Notes: generated by a model not told the origin, from the letters alone. A DNA stretch of 64,000 nucleotides from Planctomycetaceae bacterium (GCA_021732975.1 JAKFWC010000023.1:682001-746000), one strand, 5' to 3'; numbered from the stretch's first letter, positions 27,278-36,374 are shown. Made by a program: numbers and translations.

Positions 27278-29455
27278 ATGATTTCGTCCTTCTATCAGCG
27301 CCATGGCAAGTTACTCCTGTGGATCGTCGCTCTCTCGTTCCCGTTCTTCTACTGGCAAGCGAACTCGATCAAGTCGAACAACGACATTGAAACGTGGCTG
27401 CCCCGCGCGACGGGCGTCCGCCAGGAATACGAACGGTTCAAACGCGACTTCGGCGTCGAAGAAGTCATCGTCGCCGGGTTGGATAAGTCCGTCGCCACGC
27501 CGGAATTTGTGGAAGCGGTTGCCGGTCGGCTCGATCGCCTGGCGGGCATTCGCACCGTCTGGACCCCGGACCGCATGGCGTCGCAGATGGAATCGCTTGG
27601 TGTGACCCCCGAAGAAGCCCAGACGCGGATGGAAGGTTTGCTGGGTGAACCCTCGGGGAAACTTGTGGGATTAATCGCACTGCTCGACGAGACCGGGGCC
27701 AAAAACCGCGCGGAAGTCGTAGCGAAGGTGCAATCGGAACTGTCGTATTGCCAGCTCGACGAAAAGTCGGTGGCCCTCACTGGTCCGCCGGTCATTGTCA
27801 GTGCGCTCGATACGATGGGGAGTCAGACCGCGAACAAGAAATACTTTGCGATCACCGTTGCCCTGTGTCTCGGGTTGCTCTACTTCTCCTTCGCGCATTG
27901 GGGAATGGCCCTTTCGACGCTCGGCGTCACACTGTGGGGCATCTACGTCACGCAAACTGTTCTGGCGTGGTGCGGGGGCGAGATGAACTTCATCATGGGA
28001 TCGCTGACGGTGATGGTGATGATCTTCACCCTCTCGATTGCGGTTCACTTTGTGAGTTACTTCGTCGACGCCAAAGCCGCGGGGGCTGCCGATCCGTTGG
28101 GATCGGCGTTGAAGGAATCGGCGACGCCCTGTTTTCTCTCCACGTTGACGACGCTGCTGGGACTGATTTCGCTGAATGTGAGCAGCATTCTGCCGGTCGC
28201 CCAGTTCGGTTATGCCGCCGCGACGGGTTCGATTGTAGCGCTCGTCGTCGGCTTGGGCATCATGCCCGCGCTGCTCACCGTGTGGCCGAATATCGAAGTT
28301 CGCTCGCTCTGTTTTCATCTCGATTTCGGCAAGTGGAGCGATTGGGTCGCGGCGCGCAAGCTGCGGATTCTGGGCGCGGTTAGTCTGTTGGTTGCGGTGA
28401 CCGGTCTCGGTTTGCTGCGATTGAAATCCGATGTCGATCCGGTCGAATTTCTGCCGCGAAAGAGCATCGTTTTCAACGATCTGCAACGCATCGAACATGA
28501 GCTGACCAACATCGATTCCATCGAAGCCGTCGTAGATTTCGGGGCGACTTCGGAACTGCCGTTCATCGATCGTATGCTCAAAGTTCGCGACGTTCAGGAA
28601 CGGATTGCGGCTCATCCCGGCGTGCGGCATGTGCTGTCCGCAGCGACGTTCTTCCCCACGGAAATGCCGGAAAGTTCAATCGGCGCGGCACAAATGTTGT
28701 CGCGTGCCAAAGCGATGAGTCAGGATTCGGGATGGGTGATTGACGATCAGCAATCGTGGCGAATTTCGGCCCGCGTGCGACGCAGCCGGGAAATGTCGCC
28801 GATTCACGTGCTCGCCGATCTGGAAAAAGAGCTTGCCGGGGAGCCGATCCGCTTCACGGGGCTCACGCCGCTGTTGAAGAATGCCCAGACCGAGATTTTT
28901 GACGGCTTCTGGCAGAGCTTCGCCGCAGCGTGCCTGACGATTTCTATCGTGATGATTCTGTCGCTGCGATCGATCCTCGCCGGAATCGTAGCGATGATCC
29001 CGAACATCATTCCCATCTGGCTGGTCTTCGGCGGACTCGGTTTCCTCGGCACGCCGGTCGACATCGGCATGATGATGACCGGCAGTATTGCGCTGGGCAT
29101 CTCGGTCGACTGTACGTTCCACTTCCTGGTCTATTACCGCGAAGGTTACGACCGCGGGCTGACCTCGGCTCAAGCGACACGGCGAGCGCTGGAGCACTCT
29201 GGCGAACCGGTCCTCGAATCAACGATCATCTGCAGCACCGGACTGCTCGCCCTCTGTCTGAGCAGCTTTGTGCCTACGGCCCGATTCGGAGCGTTGATGG
29301 CGGCACAAATGGTGGCCTCGCTTCTCGGTGAATTGGTGATTCTGCCCGCGTTGCTGTGTTGCCGTCCCGATCAGAAAGTGAAGGCTACGGACGACCAGAA
29401 CGCCAAATCCCTGGTGTTGCCGCCACCCGCGCAGCATCGCGAACAAGCGGCGTAA
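27278..29455 (+). CDS. MMPL/RND-superfamily transporter
   Basis: 725 residues. An N-terminal TM (about 10-25) is followed by a periplasmic domain (27-180) with NDIETWLPRATGVRQEYERF, then a cluster of about five TMs (185-345). A second periplasmic domain (345-530) and a second cluster of about five TMs follow. The duplicated layout and motifs such as GSLTVMVMIFTLSIAVHFVSYF and GSIALGISVDCTFHFLVYYREG (conserved GD/S-x-D in TM4/TM10 type positions) match the RND/MMPL family. It is single-chain and shorter than AcrB-type pumps. Likely exports lipid or hydrophobic compounds using the proton gradient; substrate unknown. Confidence 0.87.
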   Translation: MISSFYQRHGKLLLWIVALSFPFFYWQANSIKSNNDIETWLPRATGVRQEYERFKRDFGVEEVIVAGLDKSVATPEFVEAVAGRLDRLAGIRTVWTPDRMASQMESLGVTPEEAQTRMEGLLGEPSGKLVGLIALLDETGAKNRAEVVAKVQSELSYCQLDEKSVALTGPPVIVSALDTMGSQTANKKYFAITVALCLGLLYFSFAHWGMALSTLGVTLWGIYVTQTVLAWCGGEMNFIMGSLTVMVMIFTLSIAVHFVSYFVDAKAAGAADPLGSALKESATPCFLSTLTTLLGLISLNVSSILPVAQFGYAAATGSIVALVVGLGIMPALLTVWPNIEVRSLCFHLDFGKWSDWVAARKLRILGAVSLLVAVTGLGLLRLKSDVDPVEFLPRKSIVFNDLQRIEHELTNIDSIEAVVDFGATSELPFIDRMLKVRDVQERIAAHPGVRHVLSAATFFPTEMPESSIGAAQMLSRAKAMSQDSGWVIDDQQSWRISARVRRSREMSPIHVLADLEKELAGEPIRFTGLTPLLKNAQTEIFDGFWQSFAAACLTISIVMILSLRSILAGIVAMIPNIIPIWLVFGGLGFLGTPVDIGMMMTGSIALGISVDCTFHFLVYYREGYDRGLTSAQATRRALEHSGEPVLESTIICSTGLLALCLSSFVPTARFGALMAAQMVASLLGELVILPALLCCRPDQKVKATDDQNAKSLVLPPPAQHREQAA

Positions 29456-29461
29456 ATCGAA

Positions 29462-29549
29462 CGCTTGCGGTTTCGCGCCTCGAGCCAATTGCTTCCCAGT
29501 GTCGGCGATCACCGCGTGAAATCATCACGAGGCGCGAAACCGCGAAGCG
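29462..29549. repeat. Palindrome, GCGGTTTCGCGCC family
   Basis: CGCTTGCGGTTTCGCGCCTC (from 29462) is mirrored at 29528-29549. A partial third arm TTCGCGCCTCGTG lies at 29554-29566. It sits between convergent genes and is related to 31841-31935. Confidence 0.75.
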
Positions 29550-29581
29550 ATGATTCGCGCCTCGTGTGAATTCGCGATCGA

Positions 29582-31759
29582 TCAGCCGTTGATCAGCCAC
29601 GTGGCGATTGCTGTGGTCGTCGTGTCGTTCACAGCTTCCTGATAGCTCATCATGATTCCGGCGCTGCGATCGCGGGTTACGACTTCCTCACGCAAGGTCT
29701 GCAGCGCGGGCACATCGCCGTAACGCACGGCTCCCGGCAGCAACCATGGATCGCGGATGTCGGTGATCTGTCCGAAGCGGAAGACCGGGCCGATGAGCAG
29801 CGCACCGACTTTCTTCACCGCGTCGCCGGCCTGGACCGCCGCCGCGAGCGCGATCACGCCGGCTTTGTTTTCCCCGGCGAGATGAATCACCTGGGGCGGA
29901 CTGTCGTGACTGCGGAGCCCCGCAATCGTCGACAGCACATCATGTACGCGCTGCGAAAACACCGGGTGGTTGTAACCGAGCGTGTACCCAAGGAACTCGC
30001 GCGGATTGTTGACCCGCGGCGTTTCTGTCAGGGCTTTGCCATCGGCATTGAACTCGCCTTGGTAGAGCAAGTCCACACCAAAGACCGCGACCCCGGCGGA
30101 GATCAATTTCTGCACGGCCGGTTTCGGTGCTCCTTCCGCGGTGAAGAGTCCCGCTTTGCCGGTTTCTGTTAACCAGATTGTGAGTTGTCCGTTCCAGCCG
30201 CCTGGCAGCAACATGACCGCGGGCAATGCTTCGCCGTATGTTTCATTCTTCACCCAACCGCTGTATTCGTGGAAACCGTCGCGCTCCACTGAACCGGTGG
30301 CTTCGAGTTTTGCTGTCCCTGCGGTGGCCAGATTGCGACCAATCAAAATATCCCAGCCCCCGCCGACGACGGCTTTATACTCGTCACGCGTCCCGCCGTT
30401 GTCGGGCGAGAGACTTTTCAACTGCTGCTTGAACTCGGCATCGAACGCTTGCAACAGTGCGATTTCGGCATCGTCGCCCGTTTTCGGTTGGGTCGGAGCA
30501 CCGACCCAGACCGAGGCTTCTTCGTGGGAGAGTGGTTTGAATTCCCGTTCTTCCACCGAGACATCACCAAGCTCGAGCGTCTCCTTGAAGAACTCGTACA
30601 TCATCCGTCGGCTGGGTTTGTTGTAGTTGTGCTCGAACGGAAGATACTTACCGCGGACGCGGTCGGAAATCTGCAGCATCGCGAAGTGCTGTTTCAGCTC
30701 GGGCAACCCCTTTGTTTCGAGTTCTCGCGTCCAATCGTTCGCCGCCGTCATGCCGAGATGCTTGGGAGCGATCAATGCCGCAAACTCGATGTTGCCCGTG
30801 TTGACGCGCAAGTAGGTGGCGTTTTCGCAGGTGCAGCCGCCCTGCATCGCCGTGGAGACCATCACCGCAGGGAACAAGGCCTTCGGCCGCGGGTCGACCG
30901 CACCCACCATGAACGTCTGCGTGCCGCCGCCGCTGGCCCCGGTCACGCCGATTTTGTCCGGATCAACATCGGGCAGCGTGGTGATCCAATCGAGCACGCG
31001 GATCGAATTCCACGTCTGCAAGCCGAGGATGTTCAAACAACGCAATTCCGATTGCGCGCTGAACAGTCCCCACCGTTCGGGCGTGCTTAACTCCGGGCGT
31101 TGCTTAGCGAAACCGTGAACCAGTCCAGCCGACAGAATCGTGTTGTCTGCGTTGCCGAGCATGTCGTAAAGAAACACGACACAACCCATCCGCGCGAGGT
31201 GCACACAGCGCGCCTGCAGAGGATGACGGCCGCTCACGGGATCGGTTTCAGCGCCGCTTTCCAGTTCGGTTTTGATCTTGGCTTCACCATGATCGTGGAA
31301 CCGCCCGTTGGCCCAGTGACCGTGCGGACAGATCACGACAGGACGTTTGCCGGTCACATTCTTCGGTCGATACAGGCTGCCGGTGACATACAAGCCGGGA
31401 TGACTTTCAAAGTAAACCTTCTCGATGGTGTAGTCGCCGCGGTCGACTTTGCCATGAATCGTGGCTTCAATCGCCGGTCGTGCGGGCATCGGCCAGAGTC
31501 CGCATGCGACGAGGATTTGCCGTCGGACATACTCAGCACGCTTCGCCCATTCTTCCGGCGTCTTGCTCGGCGTAAACGGAAAGTATCCGTTGAGATCCTT
31601 GAGTGCTCCCAGCCGTTTGTCCGCGGGCTTCTGTCCGTTAGCGAGGACGCGCGGAATGGCCCCCCGCGCGATCCGTGGACCAATTGAAATCGTCGCGCTA
31701 ACGAGTGCCGCCGAACTCCATTGCAGCGCCGTGCGGCGCGAAACCGGACCGAGGGACAT
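29582..31759 (-). CDS. Exported two-domain alpha/beta hydrolase (acetyl-xylan-esterase/prolyl-oligopeptidase-like)
   Basis: 725 residues from the ATG at 31759, with Tat-like signal SRRTALQWSSAALVSATISI. The first alpha/beta-hydrolase domain (about 60-420) has RPVVICPHGHW, FLYDMLGNADN and the nucleophile elbow GVTGASGGGTQ with Ser276. A second, weaker hydrolase-like domain (about 480-715) has LPAVMLLPGGWNGQL. Its elbow-like segment VIHLAGENKAG has Glu where Ser is expected, so it is probably inactive. Likely an esterase or peptidase of the periplasm. The frame stays open upstream to 32308, but that part overlaps the divergent gene and is not coding. Confidence 0.83.
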   Translation of the reverse strand: MSLGPVSRRTALQWSSAALVSATISIGPRIARGAIPRVLANGQKPADKRLGALKDLNGYFPFTPSKTPEEWAKRAEYVRRQILVACGLWPMPARPAIEATIHGKVDRGDYTIEKVYFESHPGLYVTGSLYRPKNVTGKRPVVICPHGHWANGRFHDHGEAKIKTELESGAETDPVSGRHPLQARCVHLARMGCVVFLYDMLGNADNTILSAGLVHGFAKQRPELSTPERWGLFSAQSELRCLNILGLQTWNSIRVLDWITTLPDVDPDKIGVTGASGGGTQTFMVGAVDPRPKALFPAVMVSTAMQGGCTCENATYLRVNTGNIEFAALIAPKHLGMTAANDWTRELETKGLPELKQHFAMLQISDRVRGKYLPFEHNYNKPSRRMMYEFFKETLELGDVSVEEREFKPLSHEEASVWVGAPTQPKTGDDAEIALLQAFDAEFKQQLKSLSPDNGGTRDEYKAVVGGGWDILIGRNLATAGTAKLEATGSVERDGFHEYSGWVKNETYGEALPAVMLLPGGWNGQLTIWLTETGKAGLFTAEGAPKPAVQKLISAGVAVFGVDLLYQGEFNADGKALTETPRVNNPREFLGYTLGYNHPVFSQRVHDVLSTIAGLRSHDSPPQVIHLAGENKAGVIALAAAVQAGDAVKKVGALLIGPVFRFGQITDIRDPWLLPGAVRYGDVPALQTLREEVVTRDRSAGIMMSYQEAVNDTTTTAIATWLING

Positions 31760-32123
31760 GTTGCGAACTCCGGATGAGGAACGGGAAGACCGAGGCGACA
31801 TCATAAACATCGGGAATGGTCGATGCGACTGAGTCAGGATCCTCCGCTTGCGGTTTCGCGCCCCGTGATGGTCGCTTGCCACTGTCGAGCGACACTGAAA
31901 ACCAATCATCACAGGGCGCGAAACCGCAAACGAGGTAGGAAGCGTAATTTGTGGAGTTGCGGGTCGAGTCACATTTTTCTCTTGTTCTCCTGCGGATGAG
32001 GTCATTCTCGCCGGACTTGGTGTTGACGCATTGGCCGTCTTACAGAAAAATCCCGCCGCTTCGGAAATTGCCTCAAGTGATTCCTGGGCCACCCCTCTCC
32101 TTTCCCATCTCGTAGGGCGTGCC
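31760..32123. other. Divergent intergenic region with a palindrome
   Basis: Holds the 31841-31935 repeat. From 32031 it is also open in the frame of the downstream gene via a TTG codon. No promoter was identified with confidence. Confidence 0.5.
31841..31935. repeat. Imperfect palindrome, GCGGTTTCGCGCC family
   Basis: CCTCCGCTTGCGGTTTCGCG extending through CCCCGTGATG (31841-31870) is mirrored with three differences by 31907-31935. It shares the TTGCGGTTTCGCGCC core with 29462-29549. Confidence 0.75.
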
Positions 32124-33227
32124 GTGACTTCGACCACCTTATGCCTGTTGCTGGCCTTCGCTGCGGAACCGATCTCGGAATCGGGAAGTAGCTGGTATGA
32201 ATTTTCCCCGAAACTGGCGGCGTCCATTCGCGGCCAGAGTCCCAGCGGACCGTATCCGCCGTCGTCCGGGCCCGTGCTCGGCGATCCGATGCCGATAGCG
32301 CCCAACACTTATGATCCGTTTCAGCCGCAAAACCCGGCGATGCAGGATCCGTTCTACAACTACGGCGACCCGGCGCTGATGAACCCAGCCCCGATGCCGC
32401 CGCCACTGTTCTCCGGCGTCAATGGTCCGCAACCCCATCGCTTTGGGCTCATTCCGCGGTTTGACATCGGTTACATTCCGGAATCCGATATTCAGAACGT
32501 CAATTCCGGCGTCGAGATGTTTGAATTCGACGCGGAACTCCGCCGGAATTCGCCGTTCGGTTTGGGGTGGGTGTTCTCCAGCGCTGCGCAGTTCAATTAC
32601 CGCGCGTGGAGTTTCTCCGGATTGGCCGCCGGGGCCTACGGTCGGTTGAATCTCTACCGTTTCGGTCTCGACATGCAGATGTTTACGCCGGATGTGAATG
32701 GATGGACGTTGCAGTTCGGCTTCAATCCGTCGATCAACACCGACATGGAGCATCAACTCACGTCGGACGCGTGGAATTTCGACGGCAACATCGCGGCACG
32801 GTTGCAGTACGATCCCGTCTGGACGTTCGTCCTCGGCGTGCAGTATTGGGACCGTGTGGACGACATCGTTCTGCCCACTGGCGGTGTGATTATTACTCCG
32901 GATGATCGCTGGGAGCTCAGGTTGTTGTTTCCCAAAGGACGCATCAGCTATTTCCTCGGCAACTTCTGGCAGGGGTCGCATTGGCTGTACGTCTCGTCGG
33001 AGTATCATGTCGAGGCGTATCAGTTCAACAACGTCTTCACGCCGCGGGATCGCGTGCAATATGAAGATTGGCGATTCGCCCTCGGCTTGCGCAGCGATCA
33101 CGGCTGGTTCGACAAGTACATCGAAGTCGCATGGATCACCGGGCGAAGCTTCGAGAATCAATCGGGATTTCCGCCGGATGTCGATGTCGACGACCAGTTC
33201 ATGGTTCGCGGCGGGATCCGGTTCTGA
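32124..33227 (+). CDS. Outer-membrane beta-barrel-like protein
   Basis: 367 residues from the GTG at 32124, which gives a signal peptide (TSTTLCLLLAFAAEPISES); a TTG at 32031 is a longer, less likely start. A Pro/Asn/Gln-rich segment (about 45-100) precedes alternating aromatic/polar strands: RFGLIPRFDIGYIPES, GVEMFEFDAELRR, LGWVFSSAAQFNYRAW, WTFVLGVQYWDRVDDI and the C-terminal DDQFMVRGGIRF ending in Phe. This pattern is typical of planctomycete outer-membrane proteins. The family is not named with certainty and the pore or transport role is inferred. It ends before a 30-bp palindrome. Confidence 0.75.
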   Translation: MTSTTLCLLLAFAAEPISESGSSWYEFSPKLAASIRGQSPSGPYPPSSGPVLGDPMPIAPNTYDPFQPQNPAMQDPFYNYGDPALMNPAPMPPPLFSGVNGPQPHRFGLIPRFDIGYIPESDIQNVNSGVEMFEFDAELRRNSPFGLGWVFSSAAQFNYRAWSFSGLAAGAYGRLNLYRFGLDMQMFTPDVNGWTLQFGFNPSINTDMEHQLTSDAWNFDGNIAARLQYDPVWTFVLGVQYWDRVDDIVLPTGGVIITPDDRWELRLLFPKGRISYFLGNFWQGSHWLYVSSEYHVEAYQFNNVFTPRDRVQYEDWRFALGLRSDHGWFDKYIEVAWITGRSFENQSGFPPDVDVDDQFMVRGGIRF

Positions 33228-33240
33228 TTTGCATCTTCCA

Positions 33241-33304
33241 CCAGCCCGCAGCGCCAGCAAGGGTTTCTTCAAAGGAAGAAACCCTTGCTGGCGCTGCGGG
33301 CTGG
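33241..33304. repeat. Perfect 30-bp palindrome with 4-base loop
   Basis: CCAGCCCGCAGCGCCAGCAA extending through GGGTTTCTTC (33241-33270) is fully complementary to 33275-33304, loop AAAG. It lies in the 109-base gap between two plus-strand genes and could act as a terminator, although no T-tract follows. Confidence 0.85.
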
Positions 33305-33336
33305 TTCGCGTTTCTTCCTGATGATGTGAGAATTCA

Positions 33337-34296
33337 GTGAGCGCATTGGCAATTGTTCTCGCGGCGGGTAAAAGCACGCGGATGAAGTCGGCACTGCCAA
33401 AGGTTCTGCACGAAGTGTGCGGCCGGCCGATGGTGGACTATGTATTAGATGCGGCCCGTGCTGCCGGGGCCTCACGCATCGTGGCGGTCGTCGGACACCG
33501 GGCGGACTTGGTACAGGCCCATCTCTCGCAGTTTGCGGATGTCGAGTTCGCGTTGCAGTCCGAGCAAAAGGGAACCGGCCACGCCGTGATGATGTGCCGG
33601 TCCGCTTTAGCCGCGCATCACGGTCCCGTTCTCATTCTCGCCGGTGATACGCCGTTGTTGAAGCGGGAGTCACTCGCAAGCTTGTTGACCGCTCAATCGG
33701 AACAACACGCGGCCGCGGTCATTGGGACCGCGGTGACACCCGCGAATCAGGGGCTCGGTCGGATCGTTCGCGATGTCGCCGGGAACTTTGTGAAGATCGT
33801 TGAAGAGAAAGACGCCAATCCGACCGAGAAGGCGATCCAGGAAATCAACACGGGCTGCTATGCGTTCGATTCGCAGAAGTTACTCGCCGCGCTGGATCAA
33901 ATTCGCCCGGATAATGCTCAGGCCGAATATTACCTCACCGATTGTCCGAAAGTGTTATTGCAGGCGGGCAATCCCGTCGCGGCGATGCAGGCCTTTGAAA
34001 TCACGGAAGCTCTCGGCGTCAACACCCGCGTGCAGTTGGCCGAGGTGACGCAGACCATCCAGCAGGAAACGCAAACCCGGCTGATGATCAACGGCGTGAC
34101 AATCGTCGTGCCGGCGCAAACCATCATCGACCCACGAGCCATGATTGGGGCGGATACGGTCATCGAACCGTTCACCGTGATTCGCGGCGCGGTCACGATC
34201 GGCAGCGATTGTCGGATTGGTCCGCACGCGGTCATTCAGGGATCTGCGAACATTCCCAACGGGACCGTGATCGGACCGTTTCAAGTTGTGGGATAA
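33337..34296 (+). CDS. GlmU-type nucleotidyltransferase lacking the acetyltransferase domain
   Basis: 319 residues from the GTG at 33337. N-terminal pyrophosphorylase domain: LAIVLAAGKSTRMKSALPKVLHEVCGRPM (nucleotide-binding GxGTRM-type loop), LQSEQKGTGHAV, ILAGDTPLL, RIVRD..G..VKIVEEKDA, EINTGCYAF and AEYYLTD. The C-terminus holds only about three hexapeptide turns of left-handed beta helix (PFTVIRGAVTIGSDCRIGPHAVIQGSANI), against about ten in bifunctional GlmU (about 450 residues). It should make UDP-GlcNAc (or a similar sugar nucleotide) but not acetylate GlcN-1-P. The gene ends naturally with no frameshift remnant seen downstream. Confidence 0.88.
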   Translation: MSALAIVLAAGKSTRMKSALPKVLHEVCGRPMVDYVLDAARAAGASRIVAVVGHRADLVQAHLSQFADVEFALQSEQKGTGHAVMMCRSALAAHHGPVLILAGDTPLLKRESLASLLTAQSEQHAAAVIGTAVTPANQGLGRIVRDVAGNFVKIVEEKDANPTEKAIQEINTGCYAFDSQKLLAALDQIRPDNAQAEYYLTDCPKVLLQAGNPVAAMQAFEITEALGVNTRVQLAEVTQTIQQETQTRLMINGVTIVVPAQTIIDPRAMIGADTVIEPFTVIRGAVTIGSDCRIGPHAVIQGSANIPNGTVIGPFQVVG

Positions 34297-34306
34297 ATCT
34301 TCTACA

Positions 34307-34370
34307 AGCCCGAAGCGCAAGCGCCGGGTTTTATTACAGAAAGAGCCCCAGGGTGCAGAAACCCTGGGCT
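34307..34370. repeat. Half-copy of AGCCCGAAGCGC repeat plus short hairpin
   Basis: ACAAGCCCGAAGCGCAAGCG followed by CCGGGTTTT begins near 34307. An 8-bp hairpin (CCCAGGGT 34347-34354 with ACCCTGGG 34361-34368) follows. It lies between convergent genes and may be a weak bidirectional terminator. Confidence 0.5.
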
Positions 34371-34385
34371 TACGGCGAACATCAT

Positions 34386-35246
34386 TTACTCGGCAGCGAC
34401 TTTGTTCCGCAGCACGCCGAGACCTTCGATTTCGACTTCGACCACATCCCCGCCTTTCATGAAGACCGGTGGTTTCCGCGCCGCGCCGACACCGGGCGGC
34501 GTGCCGGTGAAAATCAAATCGCCAGGCTGTAGCGTCACGATCTTCGATAAGTGCGCGATGAGTTGACCGATCCCGAAGATTAATTCTTTGGTGGTCGAAT
34601 CCTGCATCGTCTGCCCATTCAATCTCAACTGCACGCGGATGCTGTGCGGGTCGCCGATTTCATCCGCCGTTGTCATCCACGGGCCGGTCGGGGCGAAGGT
34701 GTCCGGCGTCTTGCCAAGCAGCCACTGTCCGCCGGGACGCCCTTTCTGCCAATCCCGCGCGGAAACATCATTCCCCGGCATGTATCCCGCGACATGCTGA
34801 AACGCCTTCTCAACGGGAATATGCTTGCCCGCCTTCCCGATGACGACGACTAACTCGGCTTCATAATCGACTTCGACCGACACCTTCGGCAGTACGATCG
34901 TTGCTTCTGGGCCGATGATCGCCGACGCGAACTTGCTGAAGACGACCGGTTCGGACGGAATCGGCGAACCGGTTTCAATCGCATGATCGCGGTAGTTCAA
35001 GCCGATGCAGAACAGTTTACCGGGATCGGGAATCGGGGCGGCCAAGTCTCCGGTGACGAACGGTCCCTTGTTCATGCCCTGCGCGAGTGCCGCGGCAGCA
35101 GCGGCGAGTCCGTCGGGATCGGCCAGCGTCTGTTTCAATGTCGTGGGGAGTTTCGGATCGACCGCACAGAGATCGACGAAGCGACCATCCAATGTGCCGC
35201 CCACAAACTTCATCCCCGCGTTCGTAGCAAGCATTCCGAGTCGCAC
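34386..35246 (-). CDS. Fumarylacetoacetate-hydrolase-family protein
   Basis: 286 residues. The FAH-family C-terminal domain has KLFCIGLNYRDHAIETGSPIPSEPVVFSKFASAIIGP, VDYEAELVVVIGKAG (the metal-binding Glu residues of the ExE motif), GYMPGNDVSARDWQ, GPWMTTADEI and LQPGDLIFTGTPPGVGAARKP. Family members hydrolyse C-C bonds or hydrate/decarboxylate 2-oxo acids such as 2-keto-4-pentenoate and oxaloacetate; the substrate is open. Probably cytosolic. Divergent from the hypothetical gene at 35437. Confidence 0.9.
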   Translation of the reverse strand: MRLGMLATNAGMKFVGGTLDGRFVDLCAVDPKLPTTLKQTLADPDGLAAAAAALAQGMNKGPFVTGDLAAPIPDPGKLFCIGLNYRDHAIETGSPIPSEPVVFSKFASAIIGPEATIVLPKVSVEVDYEAELVVVIGKAGKHIPVEKAFQHVAGYMPGNDVSARDWQKGRPGGQWLLGKTPDTFAPTGPWMTTADEIGDPHSIRVQLRLNGQTMQDSTTKELIFGIGQLIAHLSKIVTLQPGDLIFTGTPPGVGAARKPPVFMKGGDVVEVEIEGLGVLRNKVAAE

Positions 35247-35436
35247 TATCGTCCCTTTCCGATGGAAGAGTTGCCGAGGTTATCGCGCAAGATTGCCGTC
35301 CCAGTATATTCAACGACGGCCCTCTCGTCGCGGGAGTGGGAATCTGCCAGCGCGTTGCCGATTCGCCACGCCGCCGCCAAGGAAAAATCTCGGGCGACAC
35401 ATTGTGCGCGGTCCGGTAACCCGTCAGGATGCCGAG

Positions 35437-36087
35437 ATGCTTCAACTTGCCCACGAACAACTGCCGCAGTCGTTACTCAGTTACGTTGCCTTCCGGGTTG
35501 CCCTGCGCCGGACCTGGGATGCGATGTCCGCAGCTCCACGCACAGCGATCTTCTCTGCCGAACCGGAACGAACCGGGTATCTCGCGGAAGTGCCGTTTCT
35601 GAGGGAAACCTCGCTGGCTGTACAACTCGATGTGCTGGCCAGGACCTGGCGTCGGCATATGCAACCCGAAATCATTCGTGCGGATTTGCTCGACGAAGCC
35701 GTGTTGTATGCCGCATGCGAAGCCACGGCCCATTGTGCCGAACACGAACCGCAACACGTTCACCGCGCCTTGCTGGGCGGGCCGATGGATCTGATGATCC
35801 CCGTGGATCTGGCCTTGGCGGGTGATTTACGACAACTCTATTTGCAACTTCCTACCGAGGGAGATTTTCTGCTCGTGGGACAGTTTCTGGATATGCCGCC
35901 CGATGAGGCCGTCGAGTGGAAGCAGAAACTCGGCGTTACCGAAACTCAACTGACTCAATTCTTCAATGTGCTGTCGCAATGGCGCGCCCGACCGGAAACC
36001 CTACCGCGATTGCAGGGATTGATCACCGACCGCGAACGGACGGAACTGGCCGCCGCCCTGTCACTCTCGGAAACCGTCTCCGCCTGA
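35437..36087 (+). CDS. Hypothetical alpha-helical protein
   Basis: 216 residues from the ATG at 35437; the frame is open upstream into the divergent gene, but that part lacks a start signal. The sequence is Leu/Arg/Glu-rich (LPQSLLSYVAFRVALRRTW, DEAVLYAACEATAHCAEHEP, VDLALAGDLRQLYLQLPTEG), without signal peptide or membrane segments. I do not recognise a family. Length, codon bias and stop position support a real gene. It lies upstream of the 61-residue membrane protein and the TPR/FG-GAP gene by about 100 bases. Confidence 0.65.
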   Translation: MLQLAHEQLPQSLLSYVAFRVALRRTWDAMSAAPRTAIFSAEPERTGYLAEVPFLRETSLAVQLDVLARTWRRHMQPEIIRADLLDEAVLYAACEATAHCAEHEPQHVHRALLGGPMDLMIPVDLALAGDLRQLYLQLPTEGDFLLVGQFLDMPPDEAVEWKQKLGVTETQLTQFFNVLSQWRARPETLPRLQGLITDRERTELAAALSLSETVSA

Positions 36088-36188
36088 ACTACACTATCAC
36101 CCGGCTTTCCGGACATGTGATACGGCCCGTCGTCGTTCGCTTCGACGGTGATGTGGTCATACTCGGTCTGTCCACAAGGGTGACATGC

Positions 36189-36374
36189 ATGCGAGCATTA
36201 GCGGGCGCGATTTTGATCCTGACGGCGGAGCAGGCGTTCGCGCATGCTTTTCTGGTCGGGTTCCCGCATCAATCGTTCGTGCAGTCGATCCTGCTGCCGG
36301 TATCAGGAACCGCTGCCGTTCTGGGAATGGGTTTCCTCGTGATGGGGTTCTTTACGGACCGGAAACCATCATGA
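36189..36374 (+). CDS. Small membrane protein coupled to the TPR/FG-GAP gene
   Basis: 61 residues from the ATG at 36189. Two hydrophobic stretches: RALAGAILILTAEQAFA, which could be a signal peptide, and SILLPVSGTAAVLGMGFLVMG, followed by a short FFTDRKPS tail. Its TGA overlaps the next gene's start in an ATGA quartet (36371-36374), a strong sign of translational coupling and so of a real gene. No family recognised. It may be a membrane anchor or partner of the downstream envelope protein, which is inference. Confidence 0.6.
   Translation: MRALAGAILILTAEQAFAHAFLVGFPHQSFVQSILLPVSGTAAVLGMGFLVMGFFTDRKPS

Noticed and set aside
31760..32308. Upstream extension of the alpha/beta-hydrolase frame
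   Set aside because: It crosses a palindromic repeat and overlaps the divergent outer-membrane gene; the Tat-like signal at 31759 marks the real start.
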